A stretch of 64,000 nt of DNA from VRUE01 sp963697695 (GCA_963697695.1 OY969094.1:1054001-1118000), one strand, 5' to 3'; shown: positions 23,839-31,940, counted from the first letter of the stretch. Notes: generated from the sequence alone by a model not told the origin. Program-made: numbers and translations.

Positions 23839-24101
23839 ACGGAACCACACAGACGCTTATCTGCCCCAAGTGCGGCAGCGAGATGCGCAGCTACGAGCGC
23901 AACGGAGTGACCGTCGACCAGTGCAGCGGCTGCAAGGGGGTCTTCCTCGACCGCGGTGAGCTCGAGCACCTGGTCGATGCCGAGGGCTCCCACTACGAGC
24001 GCGAGTTCTCTGAGCGCTCGCAGGAGAAGGGCGGCGGACACAAGCCAAAGTCGAAGAAGCGCAGCTTCCTCGAGAACATCCTCGAGATGGGCGGGGAATG
24101 A
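23835..24101 (+). CDS. zf-TFIIB-type zinc-ribbon protein
   Basis: 88 residues. ICPKCGSEM and CSGCKGVFLDRGELEHLV form the C-x2-C ... C-x2-C ribbon of the zf-TFIIB family, whose W/F-L-D-RGEL signature is intact. The C-terminal half is charged and Lys-rich (GGGHKPKSKKRSFLENILEM), suggesting nucleic-acid or membrane-surface contact. TTG start at 23835, preceded by GGAGGAAG. Coupled to the 29-residue membrane peptide, so a membrane-recruited zinc-ribbon pair is plausible. Biochemical role of the family is unknown. Confidence 0.88.
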   Translation: MNGTTQTLICPKCGSEMRSYERNGVTVDQCSGCKGVFLDRGELEHLVDAEGSHYEREFSERSQEKGGGHKPKSKKRSFLENILEMGGE

Positions 24102-24128
24102 GCGCGGGCCGCCCCTGAGGGCGAAGCG

Positions 24129-24452
24129 CTAGGCGGCGGCCGGCCGCAACGTGCGCTCCCGCATCCAGAGGAAGAGCGGCAAGCCGAAGCAGAGGCCGAC
24201 GAGCAGGGAGGCGGGGATGCAGACCCACCAGCGCCGGATCCCGGCCCGCGGCCCCTCCACCGCGGCCCAGACGAAGAAGGCGAGCGCCGCGATGCCCAGG
24301 TCGAAGACCAGCTGCGTCGAGGGCAGGCTGGCGGTCCATAGCGAGAAGTAGCTGCCGAGCTCGAAGCCCTCGTCGAGGAGGAACGCAACGACGAAAGCGT
24401 TCGGCACGAGGAAGCCGACGACGGTGAGGACCAGCAGCAGGCGCTCCCTCAT
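24129..24452 (-). CDS. DUF2834 membrane protein
   Basis: 107 residues with three hydrophobic segments: LLLVLTVVGFLVPNAFVVAFL, LVFDLGIAALAFFVWAA and CIPASLLVGLCFGLPLFLW. The LGSYFSLW ... FDLGIAALAFFVW pattern is that of DUF2834. Seven bases separate it from the serine hydrolase upstream on the same strand. Function unknown. Confidence 0.82.
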   Translation of the reverse strand: MRERLLLVLTVVGFLVPNAFVVAFLLDEGFELGSYFSLWTASLPSTQLVFDLGIAALAFFVWAAVEGPRAGIRRWWVCIPASLLVGLCFGLPLFLWMRERTLRPAAA

Positions 24453-24458
24453 GGAGTC

Positions 24459-25595
24459 CTAGCGCAGCGCCTGGCAGACAGCCTGCGCCTGCGCTCTGCG
24501 GATCGCGGCGGCCACCTGCTGAGAACCCTGGCCGGGAACGATCTGCGAGTTGGCGACGAAGACGACCGAGCGGTTGCCACTCGCGCTGCCGGCGAGGAAG
24601 AGGCGGTAGCCGGGGAACGATCCGGTGTGACCGTAGACGGCGCCGCAGGCGGTGCGGTAGCGGAAGATGCCGAGCCCGGCCGAGTTCCGGCCGGGACCCG
24701 GAGGCGAAGAGGACCCCGGCCTGAAGACCGTCAGCCCGCGCGAGGCACGGAGGATGGTCGGCACGTAGGCAGGGACGAACCGTGCCAGGTCGGCCGGAGT
24801 CGAGACGATCCCGCCCGAGGCCCAGGCGCCGGCCGGATTGATCAGTTCGCTCACGTCGTCGGGTCTCTTGCCCGGCTCGATGTCATAGCCGTGCATGAAG
24901 GGCCGGGGCATCGCCACGGTCCGCGGCAGGCTGCTGCCACTCATGCCAAGCGGCCCGAAGACCTCCGTCCGCAGCAGGCTGGTGTAGGAGCGTCCCGCGG
25001 CCGCTTCCTCCATCAGCGCCGCGGCGATGTTGTCCGTGTCGGAGTAGTGGTAGCGCGTGCCGGGCGTGAACTCGAGCGGCTCGTCGCGGACGAATCCCGT
25101 CAGTTGCGTCGGCGCGAGGTAGGCAGCGGGGTCCGCGAGGAAGCCTTTGATGAACGCCGGCGCCCTGATGTAGTCGGGCAGGCCGCTGGTGTGCTGGAGC
25201 AGCTGCGTCAGGGTCACGCCTTCGGCATTCGGCAGCACGCCGGGGATGCTCGCGCCAAGGGTCTCGCCCAGCGAGAGAGACTGCGAGCCCTCGGCGAGGG
25301 ATACCGCGATGAAGGCGTTGAAGCCCTTGGCGACGCTGGCGATCCGCACGTGTTCGCTCGGCTTCGGCGCGCGCTCGGTGGAGACGTCGGCGACACCGGC
25401 GGTGAGGAACCTCGTCCGCGCTCCCTGGTCGATCAGGACCGAGACGCCGGGCGGCCCGCCGGGGTCGGCGACGATCCTGTCGATCATGCGCTGCAGCTTC
25501 GACTTGGCGGCCACGGCCTGCCCTGCCATCGCTCCACCGAGGGCGCAGCAGATCGCCAGAGCGAGCACGGCGCTGCGTCGAGGGCGAGAGAGCAT
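24459..25595 (-). CDS. exported serine hydrolase (class C beta-lactamase / DD-peptidase fold)
   Basis: 378 residues with a signal peptide (AVLALAICCALGGAMAGQAVAA). Catalytic SVAK (S-x-x-K) sits after HVRIA, the Tyr motif is YHYSDTDN (Y-S-D in place of Y-S-N), and HTGSFPGY replaces KTG. This combination is common in esterases/D-aminopeptidases of the family rather than true beta-lactamases. Cell-envelope or extracellular location. Substrate unknown. Confidence 0.88.
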   Translation of the reverse strand: MLSRPRRSAVLALAICCALGGAMAGQAVAAKSKLQRMIDRIVADPGGPPGVSVLIDQGARTRFLTAGVADVSTERAPKPSEHVRIASVAKGFNAFIAVSLAEGSQSLSLGETLGASIPGVLPNAEGVTLTQLLQHTSGLPDYIRAPAFIKGFLADPAAYLAPTQLTGFVRDEPLEFTPGTRYHYSDTDNIAAALMEEAAAGRSYTSLLRTEVFGPLGMSGSSLPRTVAMPRPFMHGYDIEPGKRPDDVSELINPAGAWASGGIVSTPADLARFVPAYVPTILRASRGLTVFRPGSSSPPGPGRNSAGLGIFRYRTACGAVYGHTGSFPGYRLFLAGSASGNRSVVFVANSQIVPGQGSQQVAAAIRRAQAQAVCQALR

Positions 25596-25605
25596 CGGCG
25601 AGAGA

Positions 25606-26256
25606 CTAGTCCCGGCGCGCCGGCTCTGCCGGCTTGACGCCGATCAGAAGCGCCATCTCCAGCCACTTCCAATAGCAGTCGACGTCCTCAAAGCCGAGCT
25701 CGCGCAGCCAGCCGAGCTGGGTCTCGACGTCGAGCAGGCGGTCGGACGGGTCCTCGTTCTCGATCGGCTCGTCGATCGCCTCGAAGAAGGCCAGGTGCAG
25801 GCGGTGGGTAGGCGAGGCCACGTGCTCGAAGTTGGCGAAGATCCCGCCGGGCTCGAGCAGGTCGAACGCTTCTCCATAGAGGGAGCGCTTGCGCTCGTGC
25901 TCGAGATGGTGGATGGCCATCGAGGAGACGACCGCGTCGAAGCGCCCCAGAGGCGGCAGCGGTCCGTCGAGATCGTGCTCGACTATCTCGACGCGCTCGT
26001 CGCCGGCGAAGCGCTTGCGCGAAGCCGCGAGCATGATCTCCGAGAAGTCGAGGCCGACCCCGGTCATCTCCTCTCGACCGGCTTGGAGCATGGCCAGCAG
26101 ACGGCCGTTCCCTGTGCCGAGGTCGAGAATGCGACGTGCCTCGCGAGGCACGTGCTCGAGCAGCACGCTCTCTCCCTCGATGCGGCGCGGAAACCCGTCG
26201 GCCCGGGCGATATAGCGATCGACGTGCTCGGCGATCGTCCACTCCTCGGAGGGCAT
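25606..26256 (-). CDS. class I SAM-dependent methyltransferase
   Basis: 216 residues. ILDLGTGNGRLLAMLQ is motif I, VGLDFSEIMLAASRKRF motif II, FDAVVSSMAIHHLEHERK motif III and LLEPGGIFANFEHV motif IV. ATG 26256 gives MPSEEWTIAEHVDRYIARADGFPRR, matching a common group of small-molecule methyltransferases with a tRNA-Trm-like Rossmann core; an in-frame start at 26298 is less likely. Substrate not assignable. Confidence 0.87.
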   Translation of the reverse strand: MPSEEWTIAEHVDRYIARADGFPRRIEGESVLLEHVPREARRILDLGTGNGRLLAMLQAGREEMTGVGLDFSEIMLAASRKRFAGDERVEIVEHDLDGPLPPLGRFDAVVSSMAIHHLEHERKRSLYGEAFDLLEPGGIFANFEHVASPTHRLHLAFFEAIDEPIENEDPSDRLLDVETQLGWLRELGFEDVDCYWKWLEMALLIGVKPAEPARRD

Positions 26257-26398
26257 GGCGTTGATTATCGCGCCCCCTTTCCGAGCACTGCAGCTCAATT
26301 GACCGGAATCCCCAGATTGACCAAAAACTCTTGACTACCGCAAGGAACTGTGATTGCGTCCTCGCAGAATCGAACGACGAGACGCAGACGAGGGAGAA

Positions 26399-26968
26399 AT
26401 GAAGAGATTGCTTTTGGGCCTCTTGGTGACGGCGGCGGTTTTCCTGGCAGCCCCGCTGCAGGCCGGCGCAGCCGAATACAAAACCTTCGTCGGCTGCGAC
26501 GACTTTGCCGTAACCCCGGTCCCATCGCATGCATGTCAGGTCAGCGACTTCCCCGCCGCCTACTTCGAATCGGACGTGGATGCGGAATACGACGTCTGCG
26601 TCGAATTCCCCGGCGGGTTCTTCGAATGCCTCGAAGAAGAACTCGCCAAAGCGAAAGTTCTCAGCGTGATCTCGATCCCGGCAGGGGTACCGGGCGACTA
26701 CTTCGTCTCCTGGTACGTCGGCGAAGACGAAGTCGGATTCTGGGACTTCCGGATCGACGCACCCGCGCCTCCCCCCACACCGCCGGTCACAGTCCCCAGC
26801 CTCCCGGCCCCACCGGTCCTCACCGTGGCGCCTTCGGCGAAATGCCTGAAAGCCCAGCAGCGGGTCGCCAAACTCAAAGCTCGCCTGAAAAAAGCCGGGC
26901 GCGAGCAGCGGGGGAAAATCCGTTCCCAGTTGAAAAAAGCGCGCACCGCAGCGAAAAACGCCTGCTAG
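26399..26968 (+). CDS. secreted protein with basic C-terminal coiled region
   Basis: 189 residues. Signal peptide MKRLLLGLLVTAAVFLAAPL ending near AGAAE; then a beta-rich domain with several Cys (VGCDDF, HACQVSDF, DVCVEF, FECLEEE), a proline-rich linker (APAPPPTPPVTVPSLPAPP) and a Lys/Arg-rich helical tail AKCLKAQQRVAKLKARLKKA. ATG 26399 has GAGGGAGAA directly upstream. I do not know the family. The basic tail could bind cell-wall polymer. Codon composition is slightly less GC-rich (more AAA) than neighbours. It ends four bases into the convergent gene. Confidence 0.75.
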   Translation: MKRLLLGLLVTAAVFLAAPLQAGAAEYKTFVGCDDFAVTPVPSHACQVSDFPAAYFESDVDAEYDVCVEFPGGFFECLEEELAKAKVLSVISIPAGVPGDYFVSWYVGEDEVGFWDFRIDAPAPPPTPPVTVPSLPAPPVLTVAPSAKCLKAQQRVAKLKARLKKAGREQRGKIRSQLKKARTAAKNAC

Positions 26969-28023
26969 CCAGAGCGTCGAGCCTTCCAGTAACGGGCCGC
27001 TGCCTTGTCGGCCCTCCACTCGCCGCGCGTCATCGTCATCACCGTTGCCACGTATCCTGCGCTGCTGTCGTCGCTCGCGGTCCGGCAGCAGGTGCTGTAC
27101 CTGGCCCTGGTCGACACGCACTCGCCGCCGCCTTCCACCTTGACCTCGACGTTGCCGAAGCCGGCTCCGGCGAGGACGCCTCGGGCCTCGATCGCAAACT
27201 CGGCGGGGTCGACGCATCTCGCCAGCGTGCGGCGATAGCGCGGCGGGCTGCCGAAGACCGGTGCCAGCGCAGCGTTGATCCGCGAGAGCACCCTGCGATC
27301 CGCAATGTGAAGTCGATTCATGCGCGCACGGTCTCTGGAGACGGTGACCACGGCGATGCGCTCGCCGGCGAGCTCGTAACCGCCCCCGCACGGTTCGCTG
27401 CCCTCGACGAACACTTCCACGCTCCGGTACCTGCCCGTGAGCTGGGTTCGGGCGAAATCCGCCTGGACTTGCGGTGAGGGGCAACCGGAGTTCGGAGAGG
27501 GGACTCCTTCCAGGGAGGAGAAGGCCGCGTAGGCTCGCGCGTGGGCGGCGCCGGCAGACGCATAGTCGGAGGGGAGCGGGACGAGGCCGAGGCGGCGGCA
27601 GACCGAGGGGCCCGGCCCCGGGAAGACCCTGACCGGCTGACCCTCGCTCGTACAAGCGACCAGGGGCGGGGCTCCCGGAGGAGCATCGACGTCGACCACT
27701 CCTTCCTCCCAGAAGCGGGCGCACTTGGCGACGGGGTCGGCGGCCGCGTGCGTGATCGTCACGTTGGCCCGAAGGGAAGCCCGGTCGTAACAGCCGACGC
27801 CGGCGTCGACCGCGACGTCGTCGGCGGAGAAGACGCCGGCGGCCAAGGCGGCACCGCCGCTCAACACGAGCAGCGCCGCGATCGCGATCAGGGTCCGGCG
27901 CGCCCTGATGGGGCCGCGGCGGCGCGGGCCGCTGGGCTTCACCTCGTCTACGAGCGCCTCGCGGCGAGCACGCAGCGCCGCGTCGTCGGGCAGCAGGACG
28001 GAGACGTCGGGGCTCGATCTCAT
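26965..28023 (-). CDS. membrane-anchored sigma-factor partner with Cys-rich extracytoplasmic domain
   Basis: 352 residues: about 45-residue basic cytoplasmic segment (ALRARREALVDEVKPSGPRRRGPIRARR), one TM (TLIAIAALLVLSGGAALAAG) and about 280 residues outside with about ten Cys, including GCYDRAS, VAKCARF, SVCRRLG and CCRTASDD. It starts within the last four bases of the ECF sigma gene, so it is the obvious candidate regulator of that sigma factor, but the zinc anti-sigma H-x3-C-x2-C motif is absent. No named family recognised. Confidence 0.75.
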   Translation of the reverse strand: MRSSPDVSVLLPDDAALRARREALVDEVKPSGPRRRGPIRARRTLIAIAALLVLSGGAALAAGVFSADDVAVDAGVGCYDRASLRANVTITHAAADPVAKCARFWEEGVVDVDAPPGAPPLVACTSEGQPVRVFPGPGPSVCRRLGLVPLPSDYASAGAAHARAYAAFSSLEGVPSPNSGCPSPQVQADFARTQLTGRYRSVEVFVEGSEPCGGGYELAGERIAVVTVSRDRARMNRLHIADRRVLSRINAALAPVFGSPPRYRRTLARCVDPAEFAIEARGVLAGAGFGNVEVKVEGGGECVSTRARYSTCCRTASDDSSAGYVATVMTMTRGEWRADKAAARYWKARRSG

Positions 28024-28613
28024 CGCAGGGACTCCTCCACTGGAATGCGAACAGGAAGCTGGTCGGGGAAGGCATCGCCGAGGCGCGTGCGCGCCCGGGC
28101 GAGCCGCGAGCGCACGGTGCCGATCGGGATGCCGAGCGCTGCTGCCGTCTCCTCGTAGGTCAACTCGCCCCAGGCGACCAGCGCGAGCACCTCTCGCTCA
28201 CGCCGCGGCAGGGCCCGGACGGCGCCGCCGGCCTCGCGCAGCCGGCGGATCGCGTCGAGGCGGGCGATCGCCTCGTCCTCCTGCCCCAGGAGCGCGACCG
28301 GCGCCGCGTTGCGGACGCGCTCGAGCGCGGCGAGGTAGCGCCGGCGGCCTCGCCAGTGCTGCCGCAGCACGTTGTTCGCGACGCCCAGCAGAAGCGGAGC
28401 GGCGCTGTCGGTCGTCAGGGTGAGGCGCCGGCGCTTGCGCCAGGCCTCGAGGAAGACGGTCGCGGTCGCGTCTTCGGCGAGCTGGAGATCCGCCGTCCTC
28501 CAGAGGCAATAGGACTGCACCGAGCGCGCGTGACGCTCATAGAGGTCACCGAAGGCTTTCGCGTCGTCCGAGCGGACCCGCTCCCACAGCAAGGCATCGG
28601 TCGCAACGGTCAT
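28020..28613 (-). CDS. ECF-type RNA polymerase sigma factor
   Basis: 197 residues. Region 2 (DAKAFGDLYERHARSVQSYCLWRTADLQLAEDATATVFLEAWRKR, in outline) and region 4 with PRREREVLALVAWGELTYEETAAALGIPIGTVRSRLARARTRL-type helix-turn-helix are both present. ATG 28613 is the natural start; the longer frame is shadow of the GST gene. Coupled by four bases to the membrane partner gene. No target promoter can be identified with confidence. Confidence 0.92.
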   Translation of the reverse strand: MTVATDALLWERVRSDDAKAFGDLYERHARSVQSYCLWRTADLQLAEDATATVFLEAWRKRRRLTLTTDSAAPLLLGVANNVLRQHWRGRRRYLAALERVRNAAPVALLGQEDEAIARLDAIRRLREAGGAVRALPRREREVLALVAWGELTYEETAAALGIPIGTVRSRLARARTRLGDAFPDQLPVRIPVEESLR

Positions 28614-28676
28614 CGCACAAAGATGACCGCGACCCCGGAATGAGTTCCCGGGAGAAGTCCGGTAGAACGAGGCGGC

Positions 28677-29276
28677 ATGGTGCTGCTCTACGAAAACCCG
28701 GTTTCGGGCAACTGCTACAAGGTCCGGCTGATCCTCAGCCTGCTGGGCATCGAGTTCGAGCGCCGGGAGCTCTCCGTCGTCGATCACGCGGACCGGGCTG
28801 AGGTGCTCGGCGGACTCAGCCCCTCGCTCAACGTGCCGACGGTGGTGCTCGAGGACGGCCGTCCCCTCGCCGAGTCGAACGCCATCCTCTGGTACTTCGC
28901 CGAGGGCACCCGCTACGTGCCGGACGATCCCTACGAGCGGGCTCAGGTCCTGCAGTGGATGTTCTTCGAGCAGTACAAGCACGAGCCCGGGATCGCAGTC
29001 GTCCGCTTCTGGGTCGCCATCTCCAACGATCCCCCGCCGGCGGCGGAGATCGAGGCGAGGCGCAGCACCGGCTACGCGGCGCTGAAGGCGATGGAGCGCC
29101 ACCTCGGCGAGCGCGAGTACTTCGTCGGCGAGCGCTTCACGATCGCCGACATCTCCCTCTACGCCTACACCCACGTGGCGCCCGAGGGCGGCTTCGACCT
29201 CGAGCCATACCCGGCGGTCCGCGCCTGGCTCGAGCGGGTCGCGGCCCAGCCTGGGATGGTCCCGATGGCCGCCTGA
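28677..29276 (+). CDS. glutathione S-transferase family protein
   Basis: 199 residues. Thioredoxin-like N-terminal domain LYENPVSGNCYKVRLILSLLG with the cis-Pro strand LNVPTVVLEDG and ESNAILWYFA (Glu-Ser contact for the gamma-glutamyl group), then the helical C-terminal domain with ERFTIADISLYAY (N-capping Asp motif). Divergent from the sigma-factor gene (63 bases). Actinobacteria usually rely on mycothiol, so the thiol bound here is uncertain. Confidence 0.9.
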   Translation: MVLLYENPVSGNCYKVRLILSLLGIEFERRELSVVDHADRAEVLGGLSPSLNVPTVVLEDGRPLAESNAILWYFAEGTRYVPDDPYERAQVLQWMFFEQYKHEPGIAVVRFWVAISNDPPPAAEIEARRSTGYAALKAMERHLGEREYFVGERFTIADISLYAYTHVAPEGGFDLEPYPAVRAWLERVAAQPGMVPMAA

Positions 29277-29278
29277 GC

Positions 29279-30154
29279 TCAGCCCAGGCCGAGCGCCGTG
29301 ATCGTCTCAGCCGCCATCTCCGCCTCTCCCAGGGCGTTCGGGTGGACGATCACCGGGTTGGTGCCCTGCAGGACCGGCTCCACCCAGCGGACGCCGATCG
29401 GCCGGCAGGCATCGTGGCCGTTCGAGGCGTTGTCGAGGTTCACGTAAGTGGCGCCGGTCGCCGCGGCGGCGCGTCGCACGGCGTCGTTGAGCGTTGCCTG
29501 GATGCCTCGCACATAGGGAACGTCGCCCTTGGCGACCGGCATCTTGCCGAAGCAGCCGCCGGACGCCGGCATGATCCACGGGTAGCCGAGAATCGCGACC
29601 GTCGCGCTGGGCGCCCTGGCCCTGACCGCTTCGAGCGCTCTCACCAGCGCGGGGTAGGTCGTTGTTCTGATCGTGTCTTCGAAGGACGATCCGTAACGGT
29701 CTTTGCAGGGGCTGCCCTGGCCAAGAGTCAATACACCCGCGCTGCCGCAGGCAAGGATGGCGTTGATGAAGACGCCGCTGTCATTGCCCCCGATCGTCAT
29801 CGTCACCAACTGGGTGTCGTTATTCACCGCGTTCAGCTGCGGGGCTACGCCGGGGTACTGCGCTTCGAAGAAGTCACCCGTCTCCGCCGCTCCGCAGGTC
29901 ACGTCGGTCAGCTGGGCCCCGGTGCTGCGAGCAATCACGTGCGGGTAGTTGCGGGTCGAGCGCAGGCACTGCAGCGGCGCCGCGAGATCGAGCGGCAAGA
30001 CCCCCGAGGCGGCGCTGTAGGAATCGCCCAGTGCCACGTAAGCAAGCGGCGCGCCGGCTGCCGGCGCCACCGGCCCGGCGAAGGCGAGGGCAAAGGTCAC
30101 CCCGATGATCGCGATGACCGAACGGCGAGGAGTTACAGACGATCTGGCGCGCAT
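29279..30154 (-). CDS. secreted SGNH/GDSL hydrolase
   Basis: 291 residues with a signal peptide (VIAIIGVTFALAFAGPVAPAAGA). Block I is LGDSYSAASG, block III VTMTIGGNDSG (GxND), and the C-terminal His is in IVHPNALGEAEMA. Organisation matches the Streptomyces-type secreted lipase/esterase, with paired Cys (LQCLRS / VTCGAAE, LACGSA / SPCKDR). Converges on the GST gene with only two bases between. Confidence 0.9.
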   Translation of the reverse strand: MRARSSVTPRRSVIAIIGVTFALAFAGPVAPAAGAPLAYVALGDSYSAASGVLPLDLAAPLQCLRSTRNYPHVIARSTGAQLTDVTCGAAETGDFFEAQYPGVAPQLNAVNNDTQLVTMTIGGNDSGVFINAILACGSAGVLTLGQGSPCKDRYGSSFEDTIRTTTYPALVRALEAVRARAPSATVAILGYPWIMPASGGCFGKMPVAKGDVPYVRGIQATLNDAVRRAAAATGATYVNLDNASNGHDACRPIGVRWVEPVLQGTNPVIVHPNALGEAEMAAETITALGLG

Positions 30155-30199
30155 TCTCCCGCCTCAAACCCTGCCCCGGCCAAACGATCTCCAAACATT

Positions 30200-30220
30200 C
30201 CGGGGCTTACGACACCCCGG
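30200..30220 (-). terminator. hairpin at the end of the DUF2867 gene
   Basis: CCGGGG (30200-30205), nine-base loop, CCCCGG (30215-30220), spanning the stop codon of the minus-strand gene; TTTGG follows on that strand. Weakly terminator-like. Confidence 0.35.
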
Positions 30221-30842
30221 GGGAGACCGCATCTCTCTCGCGCGTGTCCCACATCCGCTCCATCTGCTTCATCAGCGCCGGGTACACGATCCAGTAGCGG
30301 AACGGCTTGATCAGGGCCATATAGGCCTTGCCGAAAGGGCCACGCGGCTTGACGTAGACGGCCATCCGGCCCTCGTAGCCTCCCTCCCCCACCTCGACCC
30401 AGGACAGATGGGCGACGGCGTGGACGGTCTTGTTCGAAATCTCCGCCACAGCCTCACGGTCGGTTCGGTAAACGGGGATGAAGGGCAGTGAGTTGAAAGT
30501 GAAATCCTCCGCCGTGCCTCGCAGGTCAGGGGGGAGGCGGTCGCGCAGAGAGGTCTCGGTGCAGCCTGGGATCGGCATCCCGGCCTCGTCGCCCTCGACG
30601 GAGGCCGAGATCTCGCCGAGGTCGAACCAGCGGCCGAGGAGATCACGGAGGTTCCAGAGAACGCGGGTCGGTCCGGATTCGAATGTGGACGGGTCAAAGG
30701 AGCTGCTCAGGTCGAGTAGTTCCTGGAGGCCGTCGGGACCGCCCGGTGTGGGAAGAGCCCAGTAATCCTCCAAGGTGAAGTCGGGAACGAGCTCGTGGAT
30801 GCGCCAGGGACGGCATTCGTGCTCGGCATTGGGGAGCTTCAA
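30207..30842 (-). CDS. DUF2867 family protein
   Basis: 211 residues. The DUF2867 pattern is clear: LWNLRDLLGRWFDL, VYRTDREAVAEISNKTVHAVAHLSW and MAVYVKPRGPFGKAYMALIKPFRYWIVYPALM. The start is TTG 30842, giving MKLPNAEHECRP, because GGAGG lies six bases upstream; the longer frame to 30923 would run through promoter and operator. Homologues are fused to SDR-type NAD-binding domains elsewhere, suggesting a lipid or polyketide-type ligand. Controlled by the divergent TetR gene. Confidence 0.82.
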   Translation of the reverse strand: MKLPNAEHECRPWRIHELVPDFTLEDYWALPTPGGPDGLQELLDLSSSFDPSTFESGPTRVLWNLRDLLGRWFDLGEISASVEGDEAGMPIPGCTETSLRDRLPPDLRGTAEDFTFNSLPFIPVYRTDREAVAEISNKTVHAVAHLSWVEVGEGGYEGRMAVYVKPRGPFGKAYMALIKPFRYWIVYPALMKQMERMWDTRERDAVSPGVS

Positions 30843-30855
30843 GTCGGACCTCCAT

Positions 30856-30873
30856 CCATACGGTGTCGTATGG
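30856..30873. promoter_or_regulatory. TetR operator O1
   Basis: CCATACGGTGTCGTATGG, arms of seven bases around GTGT. It covers the expected transcription start of the DUF2867 promoter. The inner 14 bases match O2 at all but one position. Confidence 0.75.
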
Positions 30874-30902
30874 ACTTTAGGCGCGGCCCTTGCGTCTGTC
30901 AA
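30874..30902 (-). promoter_or_regulatory. promoter of the DUF2867 gene
   Basis: On the minus strand: TTGACA (30902-30897), exactly 17 bases, TAAAGT (30879-30874). The start point falls in O1 and the -35 box overlaps O2 by one base. Confidence 0.7.
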
Positions 30903-30918
30903 TACGGTGCCGTATAGA
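30890..30918 (+). promoter_or_regulatory. promoter of the TetR gene (leaderless)
   Basis: TTGCGT (30890-30895), exactly 17 bases, TATAGA (30913-30918). Transcription would begin at about 30925, at the ATG (30926), implying a leaderless mRNA. Confidence 0.65.
30902..30915. promoter_or_regulatory. TetR operator O2
   Basis: ATACGGTGCCGTAT, arms ATACGG/CCGTAT around TG. It lies in the spacer and -10 box of the regulator's promoter, so binding would cause autorepression. Same core as O1, 44 bases away. Confidence 0.75.
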
Positions 30919-30925
30919 TGCACCT

Positions 30926-31489
30926 ATGGCCAAGGTTCGAACTCCCCGCAACGCATGGATCGAGGCGGCGCTGCAGGCGCTGGCGACCGAGGGTCCCGAG
31001 GGCATTCGAGTCGAGGCGTTGGCGGCTCACCTGGGGGTGTCCAAGGGCGGCTTTTACTGGCACTTCAAGGACCGGGCAGCGCTGCTCGAGGAGATGCTCG
31101 ACAGCTGGGAGCAGAGCGTGGTGGGCGACGTCATCGCCCAGGTCGAGGGCGAGCCGGGCGAGTCGCGCGCCAAGCTGCAGCACCTCTTCGAGCTGGCCTT
31201 CCACGCCTCGCCCGATCTGCTGCCCGTGGAGCTGGCCCTGCGCGATTGGTCGCGGCGCGACGACGCGGTCGCAGTGCGGCTGCACCGGGTCGACAACCAG
31301 CGGATGGAATACCTGCGCTCGCTGTTCGGCCCCATCTGCGTCGACGAGGACGACGTCGAGGCTCGCAGCATCCTCGCCTTCTCGCTCTTCATCGGCAGCA
31401 ACTTCATCCTCGCCGAGCACCCCGGCAAGAGCCGGGGCGAGGTCCTCCTGCTTGCCCTCAACCGCCTGCTCGCCGAGTCCTGGAGCTGA
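30926..31489 (+). CDS. TetR/AcrR-family regulator
   Basis: 187 residues. The N-terminus RNAWIEAALQALATEGPEGIRV leads to the helix-turn-helix LAAHLGVSKGGFYWHFKDRAALL, a textbook TetR recognition helix. The C-terminal domain is about 130 residues, helical. It has no ribosome binding site and its promoter ends seven bases before ATG. With the paired operators it should repress itself and the DUF2867 gene. The DCC gene starts one base after its stop and is probably cotranscribed. Confidence 0.93.
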   Translation: MAKVRTPRNAWIEAALQALATEGPEGIRVEALAAHLGVSKGGFYWHFKDRAALLEEMLDSWEQSVVGDVIAQVEGEPGESRAKLQHLFELAFHASPDLLPVELALRDWSRRDDAVAVRLHRVDNQRMEYLRSLFGPICVDEDDVEARSILAFSLFIGSNFILAEHPGKSRGEVLLLALNRLLAESWS

Positions 31490-31490
31490 G

Positions 31491-31883
31491 GTGACCGGCT
31501 CCGCGGCGAGGCTCCCGGTGCTCGTCTTCGACGGCGACTGCGCCTTCTGCACGAGCTGCGCGCGCCTGCTGGAGCGAATCGGACCGGAGGCGGAGATCGT
31601 CGCCTGGCAGGTCGCCGACCTTGACGAGCTGGGGATAACCGCGGTGGAGGCAGCGGAGGCCGTGCAATGGATCGGGACCGACGGCACGGTCCGCAGCGGC
31701 CACGAGGCGATCGCCGCCGTGCTGGCCAGGGCCGGCCGGCCCTGGCGGATCGCCGGCCGAACACTCCTGCTGCCAGGGGTCTCACGGGTGGCCGCAGCGG
31801 GCTACCGCCTGATCGCCCGCAACCGGCACCGGCTGCCCGGGGGAACACCCGCCTGCGCCACCCGGCCGGACGCCCGCCGATGA
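31491..31883 (+). CDS. DCC-family (DUF393) thiol-disulfide oxidoreductase-like protein
   Basis: 130 residues. FDGDCAFCTSCARLLERI carries the D-x-D-C-x2-C motif that names the family. GTG 31491 immediately follows the TetR stop. Most members are soluble or peripheral proteins of unknown substrate. Being in the TetR transcription unit it would respond to the same signal as the DUF2867 gene. Confidence 0.85.
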   Translation: MTGSAARLPVLVFDGDCAFCTSCARLLERIGPEAEIVAWQVADLDELGITAVEAAEAVQWIGTDGTVRSGHEAIAAVLARAGRPWRIAGRTLLLPGVSRVAAAGYRLIARNRHRLPGGTPACATRPDARR

Positions 31884-31897
31884 CGGGCCGCAACCGT

Positions 31898-31925
31898 TTG
31901 AACGAGCCCCCGACCGGGGTAAGAT
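31898..31925 (+). promoter_or_regulatory. putative promoter of the 2-oxoacid dehydrogenase operon
   Basis: TTGAAC (31898-31903), 16 bases, TAAGAT (31920-31925), just after the DCC gene. Transcription would begin near 31932, leaving a leader of about 133 bases before ATG 32065. Confidence 0.5.
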
Positions 31926-31940
31926 CCAATCGATACGAAT

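Noticed and set aside
30843..30923. N-terminal extension of the DUF2867 protein
   Set aside because: It would be translated from promoter and operator DNA; TTG 30842 has a GGAGG site.
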